A stretch of DNA of 64,000 bases from Thuidium tamariscinum (GCA_947034885.2 OX344756.2:11652098-11716097), one strand, 5' to 3'. Shown: positions 10,535 to 23,345, numbered from the stretch's first letter. Notes: generated from the letters alone by a model not told the origin. Program-made: numbers and translations.

Positions 10535-13346
10535 ACAGAATAGAATAGTTAGATAGGTTTTTGAGATTTTGGGACGGAAATTTCCTGGACGGATTTCCCG
10601 GGTGTGGGTCCCAATCCGGAACTTTAGGAACAACTGGCCGGACCTTTCCGGATAATCCGGTTGGGCTCCGATTGGTTGTTTCGGATTTTCTTTTGCCTTG
10701 TTGGCATTCCGTTTCTGTTTTTAGGCTTTGACTTGTGTTTTGATTTGGGGCTTTTAAGGGGCAGGCAAGTTAGTTGGCCTGTCATTCCCTCCTAGCGCAT
10801 ATTCATGTATTTTCATTCCTTTCTTTAATCTGAGCCGGCAGGTGAACATTCCAGCTCTGACTTTTGTGTTTGATTCTCTTGGTGTGTTTGTTTGGGGTGC
10901 TGAGAGGTAAAAGGGACGGGTGAGGAGGAATCCGGATTCCCTAGGCAACTGAGATCTGAACTGAGTGATCAATTTCCAAGAGCTAGGATCTTGACTCGTG
11001 AGTTTGAGCGTGGAGCCTTTAATTTGCCGGAACGGTGACCCGGTGTGAGTCCAGGAGTGACGCGGAGGAGGTTCCGGAATCGCAGGGGCGGATCCGTGCG
11101 GAGTTAAGCAGCCGCCATAGGAAAGTTTCCGTCCGCCGGAAGGTTTGCCAACCATTGAGTCGATCCGTGGAACTAGGGAAGTACGTCCTTTCAGGTTTTG
11201 GGAATCTTTTTGATCTGTCGTTGTAGTAAGGGCAAGTGAAGTAGTCCTGAGTGACCTGCTAACCGGATTGGCTCAGAGCCATCCAGAAAGTTGTGAGGAC
11301 CCGGATCCGCCTCTACTGCAAAATCGGATACATTTGGGTGTCTTTGTGTGTTTTGTGTATTTTGTTTGAGGGAAGAAAGTGTGAGGTTTATGAGTGGTAA
11401 GTCCCTACTCCTCTGAAAGATCAAAAGAGGACCCCCTGAGGGTAAAACAGGGGTATCTAAAACCGATAAATCGAAGTGACAGAACCGGAATCTAGATTGA
11501 GACGGATCCGGGCGGAAGTGAAATCCGGATCCGAGAAGGGAATCCTGCAATAGTTGGGATACGGATTCGGAGAGAAGTGACGGATCCGAGGAAAGGGTTC
11601 CGGAAAACGAAGTGGTATTCCGGATTGAGAATAGTAACTTGGGTGTTTTTGAGCTGGAAAACCTAGAAACCGGAAAACGCAACTATTAGTAACGTTTGGA
11701 GTCTCCTGGGACGATATTCCGTGTCATATTATCACGTTTGGGTGTGATAAAGGTGCTTTCCGCTAGACTGTGCGTACGACACGCTTGATTAAGTCCACTC
11801 CACTTCCAGGACCTTCCGTGAGCATTTTGAAAATGTACACCTTCTCTTTGCCTTGGCCTGGAGATACACTGTCGTGTATGAACTCGAACTTGGACTCCCT
11901 TTTCATAGTCATAATGTTGTCGTTGACACTTCCTTGATTGTTAGAACGGAAAGAAGAAATGATATTCCATATACTTGGACTACTAAGAAATTGAAAACGA
12001 TCCTTGACCTCTTCCATTTCTTCTCCTTTCAAGATTTTCTTCTCTCCTTCTCCGTAGTGAAATAAGTGATTTGTTAGGAAATCTTTGCTAGCAGACAAGG
12101 CTATAGCTGAGTTGGTGGTTGTAGGTGTTTTGGCTACCTGCTCTGCAATTAGTTCCGTAATTTATTTTGCCGAGTCTCTATACATGCCTTTCGCTATTGG
12201 GTGAAGATGATTTCCTAAGTGAATAGCAGCCCTAGTCATATTTGGATTATCACTATAGTAGAAATAAATTCTAGCATCGCAGGTATGGAGGCATGTAGGT
12301 ATCACTTTGCACACTTTGCAATCTTTTAAAGGAACAACTCCTATTCCGAAAGGAAGAACTGTAGAACCAGTCCACTCTGTTTCATTCTTTTTTGAAGCCC
12401 TTGCCAAGTACTCACAGCTAGGATTTTCACAAACAAGATGACCAACGCAGAAGGACTTACGGAACTTCAAATTGTCAGAATTGTGGATGTTTGTTGTTAC
12501 CAGCTTGCACCAAGGGTGTCCATCATAGCGCTTATCTATTCCCTCCAAGTTCTTAGTTGCCGACAAAGATGAAGAGGTCCGGCACGGAGGTAACTCAAAG
12601 ATGGCATATCCTAAGTAGGTGGCAGGAACTCCACTTGATGATGCTTTATGGCACTCATGTCTATTGCAGCCACTTTATTCCTTGAATGATGAAGACCAGA
12701 AAGTCTTTTCAAGCAGTCCACTATACTTGCTTTCTTTGCGGGACTAAGGTTAACTACGAGATCTGAGAATGTAGACTGTGCACAACTATGAGGTGGAGTG
12801 CTCTATGTAGATGATTTAGGTTTTTGGCCACTACAAACCATATGGACTGTGGTAGATTTCGTGTGAAGGGGCAAGGGTGGGGACTCGCCTTCTGATTCAC
12901 TAGACAATTCTATAATAGTGTCCATTTTTTCTACCTTGACGACCATAGGAATTTCTCTTTCACGAAATTGAAGGCAACTATTTCCAAGAGGACTAGGAGT
13001 ACCACTCTCAGATATGAAAGATGTGCTCACTGTTGAATTAGCAGACTGACGACTTCCTATTTCAGTAGACCAAGTTACCATAGATAACGGAAGCCCGAAG
13101 CCCGTAAGCTCTGAAATTTCCTGCACCTAGATACCAACAATGGCCTTCATTAGAGATAGACCTCACCATGGGAATAGACTCTTGCAATTCACCAGACTAT
13201 GAATACTGCTCTTCCTCAACGTAGATAGATGACTCCATAAATTTAAATCGGACATGAAGTAGATGAGAAAATACAGTAGCGCGTCCTGATTCATCTAATG
13301 GAAACACTAAAGGAATTTCGTGGCCATCTACACGAATGCTCGCCAT

Positions 13347-13975
13347 TTTACTAACAATAGAAAGTATACTATGGCACTACCAATTCTAGGATTAAAAGCC
13401 AAAACCCTAATATAGTCTTATGATTTTGATGTTCAATTTAGGGTACAAGAATTATGGATGCATTGCATTCTAGCATTTTAAAAAGATGACGGCAAGGATA
13501 GATTGGTTTTAGGGTATTTTATTTTTAAAGATATGGAAATGATGTCCGCATTTGCCAATCTATGGTGCAACATAGTTATTGTTTAGCATAGTACTAAGTA
13601 TATTAATGTAAGGTAGTCAGAAGTATTGATTACTTCTATAAGTATATTGTAATAACCTCTAATGCCGTCAAATCATTCTATTCAAGTTAGCAACCATATT
13701 TTCAAATTACTATGCAGTACTTCCGAATATGTGCCAAAGATTTCCTACTAGAATTTATCAGATTCCAACAGTACCTTCTAATGACAACTCCTCCAAACGG
13801 CTTCCAATTATGTCATTGATCTTCAAAATCTCGGCGGCTTCTGACAAAGACGGCGCCACAGGACATGTAGCAATGTAATATCCTTGATCAAGAAACTAAA
13901 AATTGATGTGCCATCACGCCACATGGCAAGCATCAAAGACTCCAAAGAAGGTTGTGTGGAACGAAGAGAGCTAGG
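13347..13975. other. Intergenic spacer between MULE start and a divergent exon
   Basis: AT-rich sequence lies between the minus-strand MULE start (13346) and a plus-strand ORF (13976). It could hold a bidirectional promoter or a MULE terminal region. I see no ORF of note and no clear terminal inverted repeat. Confidence 0.4.
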
Positions 13976-14173
13976 ATGTCTCGTGCAAAGAAAGTTGTAT
14001 CAAAAACTAGTGAAGGAGAGAATGTTGAGTTCAGGCGTTCTCTCAGATTCAATAGTGGAGGAGGAGCGCACGCAGAAGGAGGAGGTGGAAGCGAGAACTT
14101 GGAGCGTGTACTTGAACAACACTTGGAGTTACATGAAGATGAGGAGGTCACAAGAACAGAGGGATTACAAAAT
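13976..14173 (+). CDS. Putative first exon of an unknown protein
   Basis: ATG at 13976 opens 66 codons (MSRAKKVVSKTSEGENVEF..., a Gly-rich stretch, then acidic ...LELHEDEEVTRTEGLQN). The exon ends in phase 0 at a good donor, AAAAT|GTAAGT. The protein is highly charged with no family I recognise. It is transcribed away from the MULE transposase gene, 630 bp apart, so it could be a second gene carried by that element. No downstream exon could be picked out. Overlapping ORFs in other frames are shadows. Confidence 0.3.
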
Positions 14174-14179
14174 GTAAGT

Positions 14180-16075
14180 TTACTTTGACTCTTATCAACG
14201 GCAATCATACCTATCTATTAGCTTTCATTTAGAATAGGTGATTGCATAGGACAAAGTAGTAACCAAGAAGATTTTCATATCTTATGAGGGGTTACAACAT
14301 TTACTAACCTTGACAAGAGCTATTTGAAAGGATTTAGGGTGAGTGGGGCTTCTTTCAAGGATTACTATAGTTTAAGGAAATGTCTAAATGCAATGCTAGT
14401 TTAGTTTATAGCTTAGTAGATGCTCCAGTGAAATGTGTTATTAATACAGTGACATTTGAAAAAATCAAAGGGAATTTGTTGTCTGAATTCATTGTAGTAA
14501 TGGCATTCATATTTTGAGTTTGTTTTCCTTTGTATTATCTAAAATAGCATACAAGGATCTCATTCCATTAGCTCCACTTTGAAACTTTATATCAAAGACT
14601 GCAAATCTGATTGTTCTCTTTCACGAATTGAACAAATTAGGAAACATAACACTAATTCAAGTGAAGGTAAAACATATTTATAGTCAGTGAAATTCAACAC
14701 TAAATTCTAAAGGTAAAGGGTTTACTTTGACTATAAGTTAGCATTTCGATGCCTGATTCTCTAGAGTCTTTCTCTTTCAATTGAATATGTCTTCTATATA
14801 TGAAGGCATGGCGGACAACATCATATTTTAGGGTTGAGAAGAACTTAGTCTACTTTAAGTCCAAATAATATATATCCTCAGTTTCACAAACAAGTAGTTG
14901 AATTATGCAAACAATGAAGGGAAAGGAGAAATCAATAATAACAATCCCTGTATTTGAATTAATGAGGACCTGTACCTCTAAATCAGCCAGAGAAGTCATG
15001 ACTCATGCTATGAGAGTTCTACGAGAGCATGGTCTCTAGAATTTCAGAGTGTAAATTGCCCTGCCCCAATGACTGACATCCCCTGCCCCACTGCTCGAAA
15101 CTTCATCCACCTTGAGATCTCATCATCGATTCAAGCATCTGATCCTGAGAACATGCATCCACGGCCTCATTGACTTGAATTAGAGAAGGTCGCATCTAGA
15201 AGGTTAAGGCTCACGGTGCGCAATCCCTTTCCGAGTATCGAGAGAGGTTTTTGTCGTCATTTGCCACTGGGAATCTGGGAGCTTTTCAACTTTGCTGCTC
15301 AGCGCGGTGGCAGATGGCAGGCACCGCCAAAATTTCGGTAGTGATTTCTGCAAAGCTGCCAAACCTGGACCGAATTTGGGCTTCGATGTAGGAGAAACCA
15401 GTTCCCGTGGAGTCGTCATGTCACTCTCCTCTTCTCAATTCAGAACTCCAGATCGTCCTTGCCTCTGCAGACTTAGGTGACCATGACGAGGAGCACTCGC
15501 TCACACTCCAAACAAGGCTAGAGCGCAGCCACTTCGGGAGATCAACCCAACGTCAACACCACCCTAGCAGATCAGGTATGCAACAACTCGCCGTGCTAAA
15601 TGCACCATGATTTTCTTGCTTTGAATGCAAATGTTGGGTTTAGGGAGCTGCGGCCATCGCGCCAGGGTGAGCTCGCGGCCACCTCGAGGGATGGTGCGCG
15701 CACGGCCCCGTGCCAGGGTGCGCTTGTGGGCGCTTCATTCCCACCCTTGGAATTAAGCGATCACAACCAGGCTCTTGTTTACAAAACTACTCCTACGGGT
15801 GTCTAAGCGTCAAACCCACTAAGCCTTCCAAGCAATGGATCTTTTGCTATTCTAATTATCCTAACGCATAAGTTGGTTATTCCTAACTATCCTAGGTGTG
15901 TACTTGTTTCGTTCTCTTGTCCTACTTCTAATTACTTCCTCACTTTATGTGTTTCGTTCTCTTGTCCTACTTCTAATTGCTTCCTTCTACCCAATCTAGG
16001 GAGTTATTCCTCCTACTTTACCCCCATGCGTTGCCTTTGGTTGACTCTACTCTATGCATGGCATTTTCTACCCCA
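14180..16075. other. No supported gene
   Basis: Mixed sequence. 14.2-15.1 kb is AT-rich without ORFs. 15.1-15.8 kb is GC-richer and has short ORFs on both strands but no recognised domain; its composition suggests decayed retroelement DNA. I see no tRNA or rRNA. Confidence 0.5.
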
Positions 16076-16079
16076 TCTC

Positions 16080-16545
16080 TACGTATTTGTCCTTGTGTGG
16101 ATCTATTCTACGTACTTGTATTCTTCCATGTTTTGGTATTTGACCTACTCTACGTCTTTGTCTTTGCTTTATTCTACTTTACGTATTTGTCTTGGTTTCA
16201 ATCTAATCTACGTCTTGGTATTTGGCCTATTCTATGTATTTGTCTTCGTTTTATTCTACTCTATGTATTTGTCTCGGTTTTAGTCTAATCTACGTCTTGA
16301 TACGTATTTGATCTACTCTACGTATTTGTCTTGGTTTCAATCTAATCTACGTCTTCTTCTACTCTATGTATTTGTACTCTTCCACTCTATGTATTCTTCT
16401 ATTCTACGTATTTGTACTCTTCTACTCTATGTATTCTTCTACTCTACATATTTGTATTTGTCTACTCTATGTATCCTTTTGCTTTATGTATTTGTATTTG
16501 TCTACTTTATGTAATTCACTCTATGTTTGTGTATTCACTATTTTA
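16080..16545 (+). repeat. Degenerate tandem repeat, unit around TCTACGTATTTGT
   Basis: A pyrimidine-biased minisatellite in which TCTA(C/T)GTATTTGT(C/A)TT and TCTACGTCTTGGTATT alternate at irregular spacing. It gives rise to several Tyr/Phe/Leu-rich ORFs in parallel frames, which are artefacts of the repeat and not membrane proteins. Confidence 0.8.
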
Positions 16546-16854
16546 CTTCTCTTCTAGTTATGGTTGTCTTCCTATTCGTGGTTGCTAATCGTCGGACCTT
16601 AATCTCACTTGAGATGTTAACCTTTTCCTACTAACTAATTCCCTATTGCATCAATTAATTTAAATCAAAGGAAGGTTTAGAGGCCCACCTCCGTTCTGTG
16701 TGTCCCCCGTATCCGATCCTCTTCACTCCACGCCATGTCCATCATTGCCATGTCTTGGCCCCGGCTCTTTTAATTATCCCCTTCCGGGTGTTTTTTACAA
16801 ATAGGTCTTTTTCTCAAACTACCTACCCACCCTACTAGTGTTTACTATTTCCTA

Positions 16855-16966
16855 GCTCAACTAATCTCTAAACCATCCCCTAAACCAACTAATTTCTAGA
16901 CTATCCCCTAAACCAACTAATTTCTAGACTATCCCCTAAACCAACTAATTTCTACTAATTTTTTGC
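16855..16966 (+). repeat. 28-bp tandem repeat, about three and a half copies
   Basis: AACCAACTAATTTCTAGACT begins at 16883, 16911 and, with a truncated tail, 16939, an exact 28-bp period. A degenerate copy precedes it. Confidence 0.85.
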
Positions 16967-17460
16967 CCAAGGATCCCTTGGACCCTCGAAGGCCCTTGGA
17001 CCCCCTGGACCCCCGAACCCCAAGCGGACCGGCTGTTGGCCCAGCCTGCGGACCGGCCGCTGTACCCGACTGCAGATCGACTAGCTGGCTCGGCTGCGGA
17101 CCCGGCTGGCTGGGCGCTCCGGCGGGCTGGCTGGCTGGCTGCGGACCCTGACTGGATGGAGTTTGGAAACAAACTTTGGTTTTTTGGCTCTTAAGTAAAC
17201 TAGGAGTTTCTTAAACAAAACAAACTAATGTGGCTCAAGGGTTTTAACCCAATGGATGTTGGATGCTAAACGTTGACTTAGTGCCAACCATATTGGACAC
17301 TAAATGTTGATTCTAACTCAAGGAGAAGGTTATTTGACACCCCGCTAAGATTTAGGGGGTTCAAAGCTTCGCCGTGAGTGTGAGGCGTTTTGACACGTTG
17401 TCGGGTAGAGAGGAGTGCGCTAAGGGAATACACGGGGTATCTAGCTACAACTAGGTTTGA
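16967..17460. other. GC-rich segment and flank, probable retroelement remnant
   Basis: From 16970 to 17160 the sequence is very GC-rich, with repeats of GGACC and GGCTGGCTG. Short proline/glycine ORFs occur on both strands because of this bias. The flank to 17460 has no ORF. I infer decayed retroelement DNA from composition only. Confidence 0.35.
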
Positions 17461-18136
17461 CTTGAAAAAATGAAGTCACAAAAGTATATATTGAACAATT
17501 TTACCAATTTTTCATTTAAAAAAAACTCCCTATACAAAGTGCAATAATAATGATTGTGCCAAAAGAAAAACCCATCCCAAAGTCCCGATTCTCCCAAGTA
17601 TATCAAGGGAAGAAGGAAGGAACACTTTCACTTTATCTACCACCTAGTTAAGTGGAGTTTGACCACTATAAAGCCACATGGACTTGACTTCAACTATTAG
17701 TCTTTATTTTTCTCCCCTAACCCTATCCTTATCTCCTACATGAACTTCTAGTCCTTTTTAAAAAAACCTAAACGAAAGGTAAAACAAACTTCACCTTTCT
17801 TTTAAACAACTTTAAATTAATACTAAAACCCTAAAATGACTTTAAATATTAAAAAAAATCAAATTAATGCTAAATAATTATTTAATAGAGGTAAAAAATA
17901 TAGAGTCCACTCCATATGGATGGATTAGACTCTCCAAAAAACCCTCTACTTCAACAATAAACATAAAATTTTACATAGTGAACGAATTTACTACACGGCA
18001 TCCACCCCCTCTCAACCTACACATCCTCCGATATGTGCCAAGAAGCTTTGAGCATCCTTCCCATAATTCTTCACAAATAAACTTGCATCCATTAGTAGAA
18101 GAAACAAATACTTTGCTATTTTGACTTTTGAGAGCA
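17461..18136. other. No supported gene
   Basis: AT-rich sequence. An 85-codon ORF at 17867-18124 has no recognisable features and is likely chance. Confidence 0.5.
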
Positions 18137-18870
18137 GGGTCATTGCAAGAAAGACCGACCGATTTATGTAGCGTTTTCCACAGTATTGCTGAAATTTTCG
18201 GGAGTACTATATAATTAGAAAAACAATTTTTTTTAAATGTAAAAAATATGTTTCAGGTATATACCTCTAAGAAGAAGGTACCCTAGGAAGGAAAAGTGTA
18301 GGAAAATTCTCTAAGTAGGAGAACTAGAAAAGTGCAAATTTTCATGAAAATAGCTACTTTGACATTTTAATTTGTAAAAAATAGGAAAAAGAATTTTAAA
18401 AAAAAACTAAAAATTGGCAATTGGGGAGAACTTTATGATGAAGAGATTTCACCAAAAAAATGATCTCAAAACCATCTCAAATGTTCAAAAGTATGCGCGC
18501 AAGGGGGGCCTGTTCGCGCATATGTAGAGGAAAGAGAATAATGATTTTTAAGATTTCCTTTGGTAGAAACATGACTACCTAGTATGGAAATAGGCCACAA
18601 AAATTTCAGCTTTAGATCATTAATTTTGGATGCTCCCTAGTACTAAAAACCCCTAAACCGCAAAGTGTGACAAATTAGCTTAATTGAAATTTAATTATAA
18701 AATGATTTTTGAAAATTTCTGAAAAATAATGAATTTTATTGTTGTCATGTCAGAAATCTTTAGTCAAAATTTCAAGTTAATATGGTTCATACTTTAAAAG
18801 TTATAATCAATAACAACTCCGTCATTCAAAGTGTGACGCAAAATAGTACCGGTCTTTCTTGCAATCACCC
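18137..18870. mobile_element. 734-bp non-autonomous element with 21-bp terminal inverted repeats
   Basis: The left end GGGTCATTGCAAGAAAGACC and the right end GGTCTTTCTTGCAATCACCC pair as 21-bp inverted repeats with one mismatch. AGCA flanks both sides (18133-18136 and 18871-18874), a possible 4-bp target duplication. The interior is AT-rich and non-coding. The superfamily is not obvious: GGG...CCC ends recall PIF/Harbinger, but the flank is not TWA. Confidence 0.75.
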
Positions 18871-20411
18871 AGCACCTCGGAACCTTTTTGGTTTCTTCAA
18901 GAATTCACCCCCTTTAATCCTCAGCTTTGCTATTGACTCTTCCATTAACTGATGTCCAATATAGTAATTTTTGGAAATTATTGTGTTCTTTAAATCTATA
19001 ACTTCATTTTTGCAAATCCAAGTTTGAACTAGAGTCAATGCAATTTTGGCTTAGTCAATGACTTGACATACTTTTACATTAGTAATTTTAAATATATACA
19101 TTAGTAACATTCAATCTAATCCTAAGATAGAATGACAATTTTGTATAGTAAACAAATTAGGATGACTTTCTATCAAATAGTATTGAGAAAGAAAACCTAT
19201 TTTAAATTTGTTTATTGTTCAAGAATTGGACATCAAAGCACTTTGGGATTTATCCAATTTAGCGGTTTTGGATACTTTATATAGAAGAATTTGAGATAAT
19301 TTCACGTTTTTTTTAATTTTGTAATGGAGGGTGTTGAAATTTGCACTTGACTATATAGGTCGTGTGCAAATTATTATTGTTGTGAATTGAAATTAGCTAG
19401 AAATTTCTCAATTCTAAAAATTCTTTAAAAATGACAAAGACGTGTAGATGTAGGTCTAAAAAGAAATTGTTGCTAATTTTTTTTGCCAAATATTTTTTTT
19501 AAGTATAAAGAAAATTAAAGAATCTCCTAAAAGGTAATGATAAAGAAGATTGTATAAGAGAAATTTGGTCATTTAGTTGATGAACTTCAATGACATTCTA
19601 AATCTAGAATTTGTAGATGTTGCCTATATTCCTAAGTCTACAATGATCAATACGCAAATTTTTTTAATAATGATTCACAAGGCAAATTAGTTGAAAAGAA
19701 CATGAAGTAGAATTGAAGAAGTTTTTTCGTTTTATTTCCAAAAAGCGTCACATATTCATGTAGCTAAGGATGTTGCACTTATAAAGAGATGATATAGAAA
19801 TTATCACAAATTATTAGTGTTTGTCATAAGAAAACAAGTGTTTGGACAATGAGCCTTTTAATAGAGTTGGTTTAAGAGTCAAAGGATGACACATCAAAGG
19901 CCTCATAAGTTACAAGAGACTTATGAAGTGAAACATCCCTTGACCTTCAATAAATTGAAAGGGATTGTGAAATGCCGCAAATCACACTTATTAGTACTTC
20001 TATGCTTTTGTTTGCAACAACATGAGAATCAGTGAAGAAGGAAAAAAAAGATTATATGAAAATTGTTAGAAATGGTGTCTCATTACAATAGTTGCAATAA
20101 ATAAAAAGTAATTTTAGAGCATTGCACTATTTGATTTCAGCCTACACGTATGATTTTTGAACATTGGGTAAATTTCTTATTAAATAAATTGTATGCTTTT
20201 ATCTTCTTTTTTTCCATATTCTACTTATCTTTTATGATCTTCTACTAAATGCTAAATGTAAATTATTAGCAAAGCACCAATTTAAACTTGTATTAACAAG
20301 TAGCATTTTGTGTGTATAAAAATCCAAGATCAACTACACCATTGTTTGATGGACTTAGCTAAAGTACAGTTGACAATTGGTTCACTAAGTAACGAACTTT
20401 GAAGCCAAAAC

Positions 20412-20466
20412 TTTGCTTCATATATCTATATCTATATAGAGATATAGAGATATAGAGATATATACA
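20412..20466 (+). repeat. Microsatellite (TATAGA)n / (TATATC)n
   Basis: TATATCTATATCTATATAG followed by several GATATA units. Confidence 0.85.
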
Positions 20467-23202
20467 TATGCACAATAGCTTTGTACCTTCATCTCTACAT
20501 GAGTCTCTTCCTAGGTCTCTTCTTTCTTCAAAAAATGTGGTACTAAAAGAAATATATGATATATATGTTTATTGCCATAAGAGATGCAAGAGAATCATTG
20601 AGTGGGGAAATTGTAGAACTTATAATTTTTGGACTGTTCTTGTATACTATTTCTACTTGAAAAATTTAGATTGAATATGTAATAGATGTGGATATTTTGA
20701 ATAGAGGAAATAAGTAAGCTATTGCTAAAATGACCTTAGTATTCCTAGTAGGCCATGCTCTAAAGGATACATTGAGTAGCAGATTGTTGGTCAATTAAGG
20801 GAACCTAGTTTTATTAGTCACCCTTGACTCAACAAGTGCTTTCAGTCACTAGTTCTCTAAATATCTTACACCAATACTATAGTAATATCTCAAGAAGGAA
20901 CATTTGCCATATAAGATCTTCTTTTTCATTAAATATGAGATCTTTCTTTTAGTAGATTTCTCTGTGCATGTGACAATTCTTTTTCTTTCCCCTTCTTCTC
21001 GTCTCTCTAAGCAGTACCTAGCGAGGTGCCGAGGTTTGTCCACATTTCCCCTACGTTGGAGAAAAGCTTCTCAGCTACATTTACGGCTGTGTGGTCATTG
21101 TGGTTTCCTGTTTTGTTGAGATCTCACTTTGTGTTCACTCTTATAATTCCATGGAGCTTGTGATGTAGCTAACTCAACTGATTTTCCTACTTATAAAAGA
21201 CCAAGACATGGTGGCTGATTTTAACATAGAGCCTTCTTACCCAACACATATCAACTCAAGTGAGACACTTGGTACCTGTGAATATTAGTTGGTGAATTTT
21301 GGTGTACAAATGGTTGGGTTCTTTTCAATTTATTGTATTGTGAGTGGTCTTGGAATTCACGATTTTTGAATTTCATGTAGTGCCACTAAGAAAGACTCTA
21401 ATTGGTTTGAGAATGGCCAAGCTCTTTCCAATTTCTTGTATAGTGAGTGGTCTTGGAAATCACGTTTTTTGAATTTCAATGGTTACAACTTGTAAGGACA
21501 CTAATACCTCTTATGAAGGACATTTACTATTGTATGGAACACAATCTTTCTATTTATAATCTTATATCCCTTGAATATGTGGTTATTTTTAGGTTGTAGA
21601 GATCAAAATTCAAACTTTTTCCTTTGGATTGGCGACCACCCTTGCGCATGTCAAAGACAACTTCAATGATATGTGGCTTGAATTTGCACAGAGTTCAATA
21701 CTTAGTCGCTTTGCATTGTGGGATTTTGTTCTTGGCTTCTTTTTATATTTCTTGGATTTGGGAAGTTCAACCATATCATTCTTGAAAGGAGCTCTTAACA
21801 TCTATGATCCATTAGCTAATTCAAATATGAGTCAAGATGCTCTGATCCTGTGACATCTTCTTTTTTGGTGTACATCCTCTTACATCTTGAATGCCAGAAT
21901 TTGGGAGATTTGGGAGAAGGAAGTCATTGATATTAATTACTTCAAAAGCTTTTGGATTGACATTTGTAAGAAAGATGAAGTAGCATGCTATTGCATCCCT
22001 ATTCTCTGTCATATAGATTAAATTCAAACCATATTTTGTTGTTTTAAATATGATGGTAGATGTAGTTGTACTCATACACTAAACTGAAGAATGATTTTAT
22101 GTGACAGATATCATGATCCAAACTTGAACTTATGAACCTAAATGGGAGTGCAGAAAACACGGGTGAAAGCATGGCACAACATTCCTCTTCTAGCTAAACA
22201 TTTGCGTTTTTGGTCGTCTCCAAATGTCAAAATTGAGTTGGCAAACGAAGCGGGTTTGTCAATGTTTTGGCTAGGCATTGACTAGGGTCAAATTATATCC
22301 CATGAGCTGGTGAATAGAATCCTAGCTGTGGTACACCCTCTAATCCAATGTTCACTTTAGCCATTTTCGAACGATGATGTTTCTTGTTGCAAATTGGAAG
22401 GAATTGAAGTGGTTTTCAAGGAAGTAGCCCAAATTAGGCCTTATTTTTGTTTATCAGTTTTAAATAGGTCATGTAGGGACTTTCTTATGTCTAATTGCCT
22501 TAATTGTTTGACCCAGACCTACAATGCTCCTCATTGATATCTGGAGATGTAAAATCCGGCCGTGTTTGAGTTATATATTTTGTAATATGATCAATTGAAT
22601 TAGTCATATGAATCATTGGTCTTTTAGGGGATAAAGGTTTTGGATATGGTGATTTTATGGCAAGGTTGACAAGAAAGCAATGGAGCATTACAAGTGGATT
22701 TTTCAGACGATAAAGGCAAATAACATGCAAATTATGCTCATTGTTTTTCACCATTCATTATTGAAGTGGGCTCTAACTTATAGAAGGTGGATTGATACTT
22801 GTTCTATTAAATACTTTGAAGAATTTGCTAGGTGACATGGTGTGTCTACTGATAATTCTCATTGGCCTTTTTTGGATTTGAGAATTCATTGAATATGTTG
22901 TTTTTTATTGATGAATAAGGCTATGAATTTGACTGCTCACATGAATTTTAAGGGCTCAGGTTTTCCAAAGAATAATTTGGGGAGTATGTAGATTATTGCG
23001 TCATATTTAATGAGACACATATCTTCATCATTCCTTTGCATTACTCTAGGATTTGGCCTCCTAGTAACAATGTGACAAAAAGAGGCAGTAGGCCTGGTTT
23101 TCAATTTCCATGGTCCCCCTACCTCATCAAAAAATGATGAACCATCAGATTTGAAATTAAAAAATCCCACCCACCCCTAAGGAAAATTAGCAACCGTTGA
23201 TA

Positions 23203-23345
23203 CACGTACTGAATATGGGATATGGATACGTGGTACAAATATGGATATGAATACTAAATGCAGATATGGGATACAAATACATATGTGGATATGAATACTA
23301 AGTACAAATACAAAATACAAGTATGTATATAGGATATAAGAATTA
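23203..23345 (+). repeat. Minisatellite around GGATATGAATACTAA
   Basis: GGATATGAATACTAA recurs about 50 bp apart within a longer ATACAAATA-rich array. Confidence 0.7.

Larger units (their letters stand above)
7971..11781 (+). mobile_element. 3.8-kb LTR-like element (possible solo LTR carrying an ORF)
   Basis: The ends are TGTCACAGTC and GTGCGTACGACA, i.e. TG...CA. Perfect 5-bp duplications CGCTT flank the element (7966-7970 and 11782-11786). Removing it plus one CGCTT joins the MULE codons for GSGVDLIKR to MQVGGDLQNAW in frame, which fixes the boundaries. These features fit LTR-retrotransposon integration. I see no direct long terminal repeats, primer-binding site, protease, reverse transcriptase or integrase. 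The last 80 bases (GGGACGATATTCC..., ACGTTTGGGTGTG) resemble the U5 end of plant gypsy LTRs, as I recall them. The simplest reading is one very long solo LTR with an internal ORF (8540-10534); a non-autonomous element with unrecognised termini is the alternative. The composition is unlike the surroundings: CpG-rich, with TCCGGA and GGATCC repeated many times. Confidence 0.75.
5076..13346 (-). pseudogene. Mutator-like (MULE) transposase gene, nested and decayed
   Basis: The gene reads right to left. It begins MASIRVDGHE at 13346. It continues through a Cys/His-rich N-terminal part (12566-12162, with HPWCKLV, CVGHLVC, CEYLARA and MTRAAIHLGNHLHP) and through FEFIHDS, FPGQ-like and GPGSGVDLIKR segments to 11782. 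There the 3.8-kb element at 7971-11781 interrupts it. It resumes at 7970 with MQVGGDLQNAW, DWATMACHVYD, MTIAVCDMQSED and ADSAMANWNAVRIVY, the conserved MULE transposase core. A foldback element interrupts it at 7657-7324, followed by CERTCLLHW. Later exons encode MEEMTDMPFCN (6454) and, near the C-terminus, a SWIM zinc finger CTCPDF...NCKHLYYLY (about 5280-5200). Lesions include a TAG at about 13198, further frameshifts near 12700, and an 8-bp duplication near 7945. An intron probably lies between about 7026 and 6463. Confidence 0.82.

Noticed and set aside
7971..11781. GC-rich block as bacterial contamination or horizontal transfer of a bacterial gene
   Set aside because: It is precisely nested in a plant MULE with target duplications and has transposable-element features, with no bacterial gene organisation.
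15977..16557. Tyr/Phe/Leu-rich ORFs resembling membrane proteins
   Set aside because: They arise from the TCTACGTATTTGT tandem repeat in parallel frames.
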